From the NCBI GenBank assembly GCA_905397405.1, contig CAJPVJ010000293.1, positions 1 through 29,028 of the forward strand: a stretch of 29,028 bases of DNA. The letters run 5' to 3'. The first letter of the stretch is position 1. Every line of letters starts with the position of its first letter. The notes beneath the pieces were generated by a model. That model saw nothing but the letters and a program-made list of their open reading frames with translations, searched no databases and had not been told where the DNA came from. The stretch is from Oppiella nova. Its lineage: Eukaryota > Arthropoda > Arachnida > Sarcoptiformes > Oppiidae. The position numbers and the translations under genes are program-made. Of this stretch, positions 1 through 8,080 are shown one piece after another.

Positions 1-128
1 AGTGAAATGTGCGGCCAATGAGTGCGATATGCGGTTCACTGAGAAAAGCCAAATGAGAAAACACTTCAAACGAAAACATCTCAATATTCGGGTGAATTAG
101 ACACGGATTCACTGCTAATTCATTTCAT
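1..128 (+). other. Contig-start 128-mer, mirrored at 10176-10303
   Basis: Read backwards without complementing, these 128 bases are identical to positions 10176-10303. Base 129 is the first mismatch. On the plus strand, positions 2-100 encode the last finger of a C2H2 protein. The block is followed by 8 bases (129-136) that the right-hand copy lacks, and then by the ordinary reverse-complement homology of the inverted repeat from 137 onward. The 128-base length and the location at the window edge suggest an assembly-graph terminal k-mer. Confidence 0.9.
2..100 (+). CDS. 3' end of a C2H2 zinc-finger gene (partial)
   Basis: An open frame from base 2 to a TAG at 98-100 encodes 32 residues with one complete C2H2 finger (C-x4-C-x12-H-x4-H; cysteines in KCAANEC, histidines in KHFKRKH) and a short tail ending RVN. 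The 5' part lies outside the window. The same 32 residues are exactly what the minus-strand zinc-finger gene at 10204-12960 needs as its last finger, where the DNA appears complemented. This may therefore be a second copy of that gene's end (the outer edge of the inverted repeat) or the same k-mer reused by the assembler. C2H2 proteins usually bind DNA; the target is unknown. Confidence 0.75.
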   Translation: MKCAANECDMRFTEKSQMRKHFKRKHLNIRVN

Positions 129-136
129 ATGTTCAA

Positions 137-3064
137 ACAAATTGCATTTATATTACACTACTTTCAACTTAATTTGTTTTCAACTAACTTATAGTTTCTA
201 TTTAGCGCTTAACACAACCAGTAATCAATGTTAGCCAATATTTGTACACTATTTTATGCAATCATTATGACATCATAGTATGTAAACCTGTATTACATTT
301 TTCTGTAAACAGCAATATTTATCAATTTTTATACATAAGTATTAGAAAATTATATTCAATACTGTTGACCAAGATTATTAATGACCGTAATATTTGTTAT
401 ATCAAACATTTGTATATTACAAATTATTGATTTGGTGCCATAATTGTATTTGTTATAATCAAATGTGTGAACCAGAACTTGAGGAATATGTTGCCAATGG
501 ATCAGCTGTTGATGACTCAAACGCCTGTCCACTCAGATATTCATTGGACAGGTTTGACGAGAAGATCACCCAAAAGATACTGTCGTTCTTGAGATTCAGT
601 GATTGCGTGCGCTTTGAATCGGTGTCTAAGTTATGGCAAAGTTTTGTTTACTCGAAGCGAACGGAACTCTATCTGGAGAGCCATGAAGAGGACGATCATT
701 ACTCGTCACTCAATGGTTTACTCCGAGCCCTCACTGTCACGGACTACACCACCGGTGAGGCCTCAGGGATGGGCTATAAATGCATTCATAAACGCCATTT
801 GAGATCAATTCTCACCAAATGTCAGACCATCGAAGAGATCTATTTTAGCTGTTATTGCGACGAAGAGGTGATGCAAATAATAGCAGAGTTTTGTCCACAA
901 CTCAAAAGTCTTAAAATGGATATAATGGGTATCAATGAGAAGTGTCTTCTGGAGTTTGGCCACAAAATGGGGCACCAGTTAGAAGTGGTTGAGTTTTATA
1001 ACTCTGAGTTTGGGCTCAATTATGTGAAAAAGTTTTTCCAATTTTGTCCCGACGTTAAGAAGTTGTATATTCAGGACACCATTGCTCTGATCAATGATAA
1101 TGAGAGCTTTTTGCCAAATATTCAAGTGTTATATAACTTTCAATTAACGGCTAATACTCTATACATATCGCAAATATTGGCCACAAAATACAGTCACGTA
1201 TTGAAAGAATTGAGTCTTTATTTGCATGAATTGAATGCAAGCCATACGAAGACCTTAATCACTAATATATCACGCATTGAAAGTCTAGAAGAACTCAATT
1301 TAGTGATTGTGTTGAATGAGACCAATGAAGGTGATGACAATATCAACGATCAGATTATATGTTTAGCCACCGGCTGTTCAAAGCTCAAGACTTTTGATCT
1401 CGAAATTCGATGCAATGGTTTAGATGTGAGCCGTTTGTTGGCTTCGTTTGAAAGTTTTCAATCATTGGTTAAACTGGATGTATGTCTCGACAAGTGTGAG
1501 CAACAGATTGATGGCAGTGTCGAGTGTCTCAAGAATTGTCCGAATCTGAAGTCTTTGACGATTGATATTCCGTCGATTGGCGAAAGTTTTGTCCGACAAA
1601 TAGACACAGTTTTACCAAATTTAGAAGAATTGGATTTCGATTGCGAGACTGAGATCACAGATGATATGATTTACATATTGAGTAAACTTAAGAAATTAAA
1701 TGAACTTCAGTTCAGCCGAAGGCAACACTTCCACAAAGATATCACTGATGATAGTATCCGTCAACTCATCCATTCGTGTCGAAGACTTCGAAGAATTAGC
1801 TTCAGTTCTCGACCTAATATCACGAATAAAACTATAGATTCTTTGATAAGCTATGCGCTGATGAATGAGAAAAAGAAATTTGAATTCTTTTGTGGATCAG
1901 CTCATGGAGTCAATGATGACCAGTTCCAACACATTAATAGAGATGATTATATCCACTCTATTCCCTATAATTTGACCATTTGGGGCGGGTTTTGGTGATT
2001 CAAATGCAATATTTAGGTATATTTATAGACATTATAGTTGTTAAAGAAATTATATGTCATATACTAGTAATCAATTTATTTATTTTATTACCACGGTATT
2101 ACCGTAATTGGATTATATTTTTATAATTATACCGTAAAAGGAGAAATTTATAAAATTTAATAAATTTAACTAAATATTTTTAAACACAATATTTAACCAA
2201 GATATTTAATTATAAAGTTCTCATAGATTTTCTATGAGTTGTGCAGCTTTTGTAAGACTATCGGAATTTAGGATTCGTTTGGAAACGACGGATAATCTCT
2301 CTTTCAGTTCCTTATCATTTAATAGCCTTTCCATAGAATTCAGTAATTCTTGATCTGAACAGTTGTAGGGATCGAGTCGTATCCCAAACCCCTTTTCCTC
2401 AACTCTCTGTGCGTTATTGAATTGATCGGCAAATAATGGCATTACAATCATAGGCTTTCCGTAGCTGAAGGTCTCGTATATAGTGTTGTTCCCGCCGTGA
2501 GTTATCACGAGATCTACTAATGGCAACACTTTTGTCTGCGGAACCGACTTCTCGCCCCACATATTGTCCGCCAATTCATATTCATCGCCGCGAATACCCT
2601 TTGAAACGATAAATTTATGCCGACTTTTGGACAGAATTTTTACTAAACGTTTCATTAACTCGATATCAATGGAAGCCATTGAACCCAACGATAAATAAAT
2701 AAGTTTTTCGTGATTTCTCTTAAAATTTGTCGGAAGTTTGAGCTCTTGTTCTCCTTTTCTCATGAATGAGTCAATTCTGAACCAATTCGTGGGATTTGGA
2801 CGGATATCCGTATAATCGAGTTCTTCGGGATATCCATAGAGATTAAGATAAGGCGACTCAGGAATGCAAAGATTGTTATGAATAGTTGGATATCCATTGG
2901 ATTTAAGCCATGAGTTGTAATATCGGTTGTGTTTCTCAAATGCTTTGTGTGCTCTTTGTCTGAACTCTGGCCATAAGGACTGATCACCATTTGCTGCATA
3001 ACCTGATAATTGACGAAAAACAGACATTTATTATTAAATTCATTTTAAAATAAATTAAAATAAT
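137..3064 (+). repeat. Left arm of a 2.9-kb inverted repeat
   Basis: This arm is the reverse complement of 7236-10175. It contains F-box gene A, the roughly 220-bp convergent spacer, and exon 2 plus most of the single intron of UGT-A. The arms have diverged: the two F-box proteins differ at 19 of 512 residues and the two UGT exon-2 products at 6 of about 260 by my count, with further small indels in noncoding DNA. The arms are therefore real, non-identical duplicates and not one locus assembled twice. The outer edge was placed at 137 because noncoding homology with the right arm starts there (ACAAATTG at 137 pairs with 10175). Confidence 0.9.
463..1998 (+). CDS. F-box / leucine-rich-repeat protein, copy A
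   Basis: A single-exon gene of 512 codons starting at MCEPELEEYV. Residues about 26-70 form an F-box (SLDRFDEKITQKILSFL, then a VSKLWQ motif), the surface that binds Skp1 in SCF ubiquitin ligases. The rest is a long run of irregular leucine-rich repeats (for example CPQLKSLKMDI, CSKLKTFDLEI, LPNLEELDFD), the usual substrate-binding half of FBXL-type proteins. The frame is open upstream to an ATG at 394, adding 23 hydrophobic residues also conserved in copy B. I prefer 463 because the upstream part looks AT-rich and untranslated. The gene converges on UGT-A, and its duplicate is at 8310-9845. The substrate is unknown. Confidence 0.88.
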   Translation: MCEPELEEYVANGSAVDDSNACPLRYSLDRFDEKITQKILSFLRFSDCVRFESVSKLWQSFVYSKRTELYLESHEEDDHYSSLNGLLRALTVTDYTTGEASGMGYKCIHKRHLRSILTKCQTIEEIYFSCYCDEEVMQIIAEFCPQLKSLKMDIMGINEKCLLEFGHKMGHQLEVVEFYNSEFGLNYVKKFFQFCPDVKKLYIQDTIALINDNESFLPNIQVLYNFQLTANTLYISQILATKYSHVLKELSLYLHELNASHTKTLITNISRIESLEELNLVIVLNETNEGDDNINDQIICLATGCSKLKTFDLEIRCNGLDVSRLLASFESFQSLVKLDVCLDKCEQQIDGSVECLKNCPNLKSLTIDIPSIGESFVRQIDTVLPNLEELDFDCETEITDDMIYILSKLKKLNELQFSRRQHFHKDITDDSIRQLIHSCRRLRRISFSSRPNITNKTIDSLISYALMNEKKKFEFFCGSAHGVNDDQFQHINRDDYIHSIPYNLTIWGGFW

Positions 3065-3536
3065 AATTAATGACCTGAAAAATTAGGAGGAGTTCTCTCG
3101 TCGTCAATAGCAGTCAAAGGGTTGGCACTCAGGATAAAAACCCAGGGTTTGTCTGAGAATACTAGTGATGGAGAGCCGACTAAATGGTCGAGAGCTTTGG
3201 TTCATTTGCGCGCATTTTGTCAATAATCGTCTCAAAGAAAGGTATTGAAGACATGATTTTCATGGATTCATACGACGAAACCCCTGATAAAAGTCCCGAT
3301 TGTAGTAACTGTTTGGCGCCATTCTCTCCGGGCTTTTGATCCTTTTTATCGCTTTCTTCAGAAACGAGTATTTCTTCAGTGAATCCATACGAAGACAACT
3401 TTCCAGTAAATGACTGGTCGGCCACAAACACTATGCGATGGCCACGACTTTGAAGCACTTCAGCCAAACCAATGCAGGCGTTCACATGACCCACACCTTC
3501 CATGGGTGCCACCAATATTGTCAACTTCTTCGCCAT
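2221..3536 (-). pseudogene. UDP-glycosyltransferase UGT-A, broken by a 40-nt deletion
   Basis: Two exons: exon 1 at 3536-3075 (ATG at 3536-3534) and exon 2 at 3002-2221, with a 72-bp GT-AG intron. Exon 1 begins MAKKLTILVAPMEGVGHVN, as in UGT-B. Exon 2 carries the sugar-donor signature THGGNNTIYETFSYGKP followed by MPLFADQ. Compared with UGT-B, about 40 nt are missing after ANEPKL, shifting the frame and giving a stop at 3182-3180. The sequence beyond the gap (from DHLVGSPSLVF) is open in another frame up to the donor. The gap sits at 3192/3193, the edge of the 128-bp segment mirrored at 7108-7235, so it may be an assembly scar and not true inactivation. Enzymes of this family transfer a sugar to small acceptors. 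No signal peptide or membrane anchor is seen. Confidence 0.75.
3065..3192 (-). other. 128-bp segment, exact mirror of 7108-7235
   Basis: Reading 3065 upward equals reading 7235 downward, base for base, for exactly 128 bases; 3193 pairs with 7107 as a mismatch and 3064 belongs to the true reverse-complement arm. In this copy the segment reads normally on the minus strand as the end of UGT-A exon 1, from DHLVGSPS to the donor CAG|GT at 3075/3074. Its upper edge is where UGT-A loses 40 nt. Confidence 0.92.
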
Positions 3537-4225
3537 TTTAACAATATTTTGTTAATTTGAGAAAATATTAATGATTTAAATAACTTTTAGCACTTTAAGT
3601 TATGAACAAATGATTGCAGGTCCAGACACTTTTATAGCGCTATAACATAAATAAATACATCAAATAGTTTCCATATTTTATCTAAATTATCTAAATAATC
3701 TTATGATAAATAAGTGCATTACAGAGACTTTTACTTAAGGATAATTATATTTATTCCTTGATATATGCTTGTACTTACTATGTAGTACATGTAATTAAGT
3801 TCAGAATAAATATAATTCATAAGACACTCATGATAAACTATCATCAAAAAATCTATTAATTGATTTCATTAAAAGTCACAAAATAAATTATTGGTCATAT
3901 AGTACCGTAATATGGTCTTAAATATTTGAATTTCATAATTTAAAATAATATTCAACATAATATTTTATGAATAAAAATATAAAACAACACATTAAATACG
4001 AATTAAATTTTTATTTGTAATTAAAATGGTTTATAACTTGTACACCTTATCAAAATTGAGTGCATTTTAATAAATTCTTCAACTAAATCATTGTCTGTTT
4101 GGACTGCACTCTAGATTATCACCTATTTTAGTGCATTTGTCATAAAAGTTAAAACATTTAGTACATTTAATATAAACAATGAGTAAATATTTTAATTAAA
4201 TAAATAAATCATATGTTTGAATATA
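3537..4225. other. AT-rich intergenic spacer between UGT-A and UGT-B
   Basis: About 690 bp lie between the UGT-A start codon and the UGT-B stop, both on the minus strand. I see no open coding stretch and no homology to the neighbouring genes. It should contain the UGT-A promoter and the UGT-B 3' UTR, but no motif stands out from the AT-rich background. Confidence 0.6.
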
Positions 4226-5650
4226 TCATTTGACGAGATTTTCGATGAGTTCTGCAGCTCTTTGAATGCTATTAGAGCTCAGCATTCGTTTGGAAGCGAC
4301 GGATAATCTTTCATTCAGTTCCTTATCATTCAATAGCTTTTCGATGGAATTCAGTAATTCTTGATCTGAATAGTAATAGGGATTCAAACGAATCCCATAA
4401 CCCCTTTCCTCAACTCTCTGTGCGTTATCGAACTGATCCGCAAACAAAGGCATGACAATCATGGGTTTCCCATAACTGAAGGTTTCGGTGACCGAGTTGT
4501 TCCCGCCGTGAGTTATCACCAGATCTACTAATGGCAACACTTTTGTCTGCGGAACCGACTTTTCGCCCCACATATTGTCCGCCAATTCATAAGTGTCTCC
4601 GAGAACTCCCTTCGAGACAATGAACTTATGGTTGGATTTCGAGAGAATTGCCACAAATCTCTTCATAAGATTCACATCCACTGAACCCATAGAACCCATT
4701 GAGAGGTAAATTAATTTACTTTTTTGTTTATCTATTTCACGGAATTTGTCGGGAATTTTGAATTCTTGCTCTCCTTTTCTCATAAACGCGTCAATTCTGC
4801 ACCACTTCTCAGGAATTGGTCGGATGTCTGTATAATCTAGTTCTTCGGGATAGCCATAGATATTCAAATATGGAGATTCAGAAAAAGGCTCATTCACTTC
4901 AACTGTAGGAAACCCTTCCTCTGCCATCCATTCATTGTATTTAGTCTTTGGTTTTGCGAATGACTTGTCAGAGAGCTCTTGAAATTCTTTCCAATCATTT
5001 GGGTTTCCATTCGTTGGGAAACCTGTTATGAAAACAAATATTATTATATACGGTATATACTATACCAGTAATTAATTGTGATATAAAATTTAATTAATAA
5101 TAAATTAATCTTGTTTATTAATAATAATACTGTAAAACTGAATAATTAAGCGCAGACCTGATCCAGCCGGCGGTGTATTTTCATCTTTTAGTGCAAACAA
5201 TGGATTCCCAGATAAGATCAAAACCCACGGCTTCTTCGAGTGGATTAGTGTCGGCGAACCAATGAAGTCATCGATGAGAAAAACATCCGGATTATGTTTG
5301 GCTACAATTGTTTTCAGTTTTGGCTCATTTGCACGCATTTTAGTGACAACCATATCAAGGAACGGCAGGTTTTGTATAATCTTCATCTTCTCGTACGACG
5401 AAACCCCTGACATGAGTCCCGATTCAAGCAATGATTTCGCGGCCACTTCTCCGGGCATTTTGTCCTTTTCATCGGAAGTGAAGATTTCTTCAGTGAATCC
5501 AAACCGACACAACTTTCCCTCATATGACTGGTCGGCCACAAACACTATGTGATGGCCACGACTTTGAAGCACTTCAGCCATACCGATGCAGGCGTTCACA
5601 TGACCCACACCTTCCATGGGCGCCACCAATATTGTCAACTTTCGCGACAT
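4226..5650 (-). CDS. UDP-glycosyltransferase UGT-B, intact
   Basis: Two exons: 5650-5158 and 5022-4226, with a 135-bp intron (CAG|GTCTGC donor, TTTCATAACAG acceptor), giving 429 residues. The N-terminal acceptor domain begins MSRKLTILVAPMEGVGHVNA. Around residues 320-365 is the UDP-sugar signature HGGNNSVTETFSYGKP followed by MPLFADQFDNAQR, with the family's DQ pair. There is no signal peptide and no C-terminal membrane segment, so unlike insect or vertebrate UGTs it should be cytosolic. This matches the MGT/bacterial-like UGTs that the literature describes in mites as laterally acquired. The likely role is glycosylation of lipophilic xenobiotics or secondary metabolites. It lies between UGT-A and UGT-C and supplies the template for judging their damage. 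The acceptor is unknown. Confidence 0.9.
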
Positions 5651-6705
5651 TTTATTAAAACTTTTGGCTTTGAATAATTAACTTAAGTTTAACTTTTTAA
5701 AATGAATCGTTTTATTTTCAATTGAGCTATTTTTATAGCATTTCAAAACTGCAGTAATTACTGTACTCTACAACGTCTACATCAAACTTTTATCTTAATC
5801 TTCTCTATAAAGAAATACTAATATAAGTTTAATTATACGTTTATTTTGAGAACCTTGATAAATTAAATAAACATATTATGTGTGTCCTGCATTACTGTAA
5901 TTACTTGCACCTAATAAATGCATTTTCATAAAATCTATAATTAATATTTAGTGCTTTACGTACATTTGACTTATTATTTTTTAAGAAAGGTAATATCTAA
6001 TAAACATTTTATAACCAGTAGTAACCAGTAAAACCAATTACATAAATGTTTTTAAATCTATAAACCGTGAATAAATTAAAATAATAAATTACCATTAATA
6101 ACAAAGTATAGTCTCTATAAATGTTATCTAATCTCATTATATTTATCACTCCTATAATGACAGTCTTCTGAAATTAAAAACAACTCAAAGTATGATCAAG
6201 TTGCATTTTAATTTAGATTATAGTGTATTATTTTCATCTTAATGTATGTTTAATAATTTATTTGTTATTAAATCCAATTTATTGTTTTTATTTCTAAAAT
6301 ATCAATTTTTTTGAATAATAAACTTTATTAAATAAAGATACAAATCAATCTAACTTGCTTGTTAAATATATAAGTTTGTAAAAATTGATTTTGAATAATA
6401 ACGTTACCAATAGCTTAAAACAAATAAACCTAATAATACTGTATAAGATGGGTAATTTGTCTATAGATTTCATAAGTTTGAACTCAATTTAGTACATAAA
6501 TTGAACTTAAAGGGCATTTTTATCGGAACAAGTTATTGTCAATAATCACAACCTTGAGATCAATTATAAATACATTCAATTCATTTCAAGTTTATTTACT
6601 TATTAAATGTGTTTGCTTATAATTAAAAACATATATTCCCCTATACTTTATAATAAGTATATAAGATTTATTATTTAATACAAAATATATTAAGCGAATA
6701 TAAAT
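5651..6705. other. AT-rich intergenic region, no gene seen
   Basis: This region separates the divergent starts of UGT-B (-) and UGT-C (+) and should hold both promoters. I found no coding frame, tandem repeat or RNA gene. If the complemented block at the start of UGT-C is 128 bp like the others, its left edge is near 6701, a few bases before the UGT-C start codon. Additional complemented blocks here would be invisible because there is no coding frame to reveal them. Confidence 0.6.
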
Positions 6706-6828
6706 TACTCGTTTTTCAACTGGTAAAATAAGCGTGGCCATCTTCCACACCCAGCACACTTGCGGACGTATCCTGACCGACTTACAGACGCTCTAGCCCC
6801 GGTGGTTTAGTATAAGCGACAGCTGCCG
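6701..6828 (+). other. In-place complemented block over the UGT-C N-terminus
   Basis: As written, positions 6706-6828 make no UGT sense. Complemented base by base without reversal, they give ATG at 6706 and 41 codons beginning MSKKLTILFAPVEGVGRVNA, with GLAE and RGH further on. This is the expected UGT N-terminus, and it joins in frame to normal sequence at 6829 (VDG|SYRGKLVGYGF, against VADQSYEGK in UGT-B). The right edge 6828/6829 is fixed by the reading. The left edge is assumed from the 128-bp length of the other blocks. Confidence 0.88.
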
Positions 6829-8080
6829 AGCTACAGAGGAAAGTTAGTCGGCTATGGCTTTCAAGAGGAGATCATTGAAACCCCCGATGACTCCCAACCG
6901 GAAGAGTCCTCACAAGAAAGCAAATCGACGGTCGAATTGAGGGCTAATGTATTGCTTCGGTCGGGAATATTGTCGGGAAAGTCGTCGCGAGAAAAGCTGG
7001 AAATCCTCGCAAACGATGGGTTTCTCTCACGACTCGTGGATAAAGTGATTGCAAACGAACCCATTCTTCAGAGTATTCTCAATAAACACAGGCCTGACGT
7101 CTATATTGAGCTGGTAAATCAGCCGAGAGGTAGTGATCATAAGAGTCTGTTTGGGACCCAAAAATAGGACTCACGGTTGGGAAACTGACGATAACTGCTG
7201 CTCTCTTGAGGAGGATTAAAAAGTCCAGTAATTAAATTATTTTAATTTATTTTAAAATGAATTTAATAATAAATGTCTGTTTTTTCGTCAATTATCAGGT
7301 TATGCAACAAATGGTGATCAGTCCTTATGGCCAGAGTTCAGACAAAGAGCACACAAAGCATTTGAGACACACAACCGATATTACAACTCATGGCTTAAAT
7401 CCAATGGATATCCAACTATTCATAATAATCTTTGCATTCCTGAGTCGCCTTATCTTAATCTCTATGGATATCCCGAAGAACTCGATTATACGGATATCCG
7501 TCCAAATCCCACGAATTGGTTCAGAATTGACTCATTCATGAGGAAAGGAGAACAAGAGCTCAAACTTCCGACAAATTTTAAGAGAAATCACGAAAAACTT
7601 ATTTATTTATCGTTGGGTTCAATGGCTTCCATTGATATCGAGTTAATGAAACGTTTGGTGAAAATTCTGGCCAAAAGTGAGCATAAATTTATCGTTTCAA
7701 AGGGTATTCGCGGCGATGAATATGAATTGGCGGACAATATGTGGGGCCAGAAGTCGGTTCCGCAGACAAAAGTGTTGCCATTAGTAGATCTCGTGATAAC
7801 TCACGGCGGGAACAACACTATATACGAGACCTTCAGCTACGGAAAGCCTATGATTGTAATGCCATTATTTGCCGACCAATTCAATAACGCACAGAGAGTT
7901 GAGGAAAAGGGGTTTGGGATACGACTCGATCCCTACAACTGTTCGGATCAAGAATTACTGAATTCTATGGAAAGGCTATTAAATGATAAGGAACTGAAAG
8001 AGAGATTATCCGTCGCTTCCAAACGAATCCTAAATTCCGATAGTCTTACAAAAGCTGCACAACTCATAGAAAATCTATGA
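6706..8080 (+). CDS. UDP-glycosyltransferase UGT-C, readable only after undoing two complemented blocks
   Basis: Exon 1 is 6706-7225 and exon 2 is 7299-8080 (acceptor ATTATCAG|GT), with a 73-bp intron. As printed, only 6829-7107 and exon 2 read as UGT. If 6701-6828 and 7108-7235 are complemented in place, exon 1 runs from an ATG through SYRGKLVGYGFQEE, continues through HRPDVYI and DHLVGSPS, and ends at CAG|GTCATT. The total is 1302 nt, or 433 residues plus stop, with correct phase at every junction. Exon 2 carries THGGNNTIYETFSYGKP and MPLFADQ and is nearly identical to UGT-A. The unaffected part of exon 1 is clearly diverged from UGT-A, so A and C share a sugar-donor half with different acceptor halves. 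Function as for UGT-B. Confidence 0.78.
7108..7235 (+). other. In-place complemented block at the end of UGT-C exon 1
   Basis: This block is exactly 128 bp and an exact mirror of 3065-3192. Complemented, it supplies codons from LDHLVGSPSLVF to the splice donor of UGT-C, joining in frame at 7107/7108 (DVYI|L) and at 7235/7236 to normal intron sequence. The joined intron then matches the UGT-A intron exactly (GGTCATTAATT followed by ATTATTTTAATTT). Both edges are therefore fixed to the base. Confidence 0.92.

Noticed and set aside
394-462. An N-terminal extension of the F-box proteins (23 residues, present in both copies)
   Set aside because: It is open and conserved between the copies, but the whole arm is conserved; its AT-rich composition and the position of the F-box favour the start at 463. 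Not excluded.
2080-2115. Short palindromic ACCGTAA/TACGGTA motifs, also seen near 8200, 5050 and 26690
   Set aside because: They recur in AT-rich spacers, but too short and irregular to call a mobile element or regulatory site.
6733-6828. A GC-richer, coding-like stretch of unknown origin upstream of the UGT-C exon
   Set aside because: No reading on either strand made sense; complement without reversal gives the expected UGT N-terminus, so it is not a separate gene.
3065-7235. Mirror repeats as triplex (H-DNA) regulatory elements
   Set aside because: H-DNA mirror repeats are short, local homopurine tracts. These are mixed-sequence, protein-coding, kilobases apart and exactly 128 bp.
7257-7541. 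A 94-residue frame starting at 7257 and its twin at 2760-2999
   Set aside because: These overlap UGT exon 2 in another frame; the true frame carries the UGT motifs.
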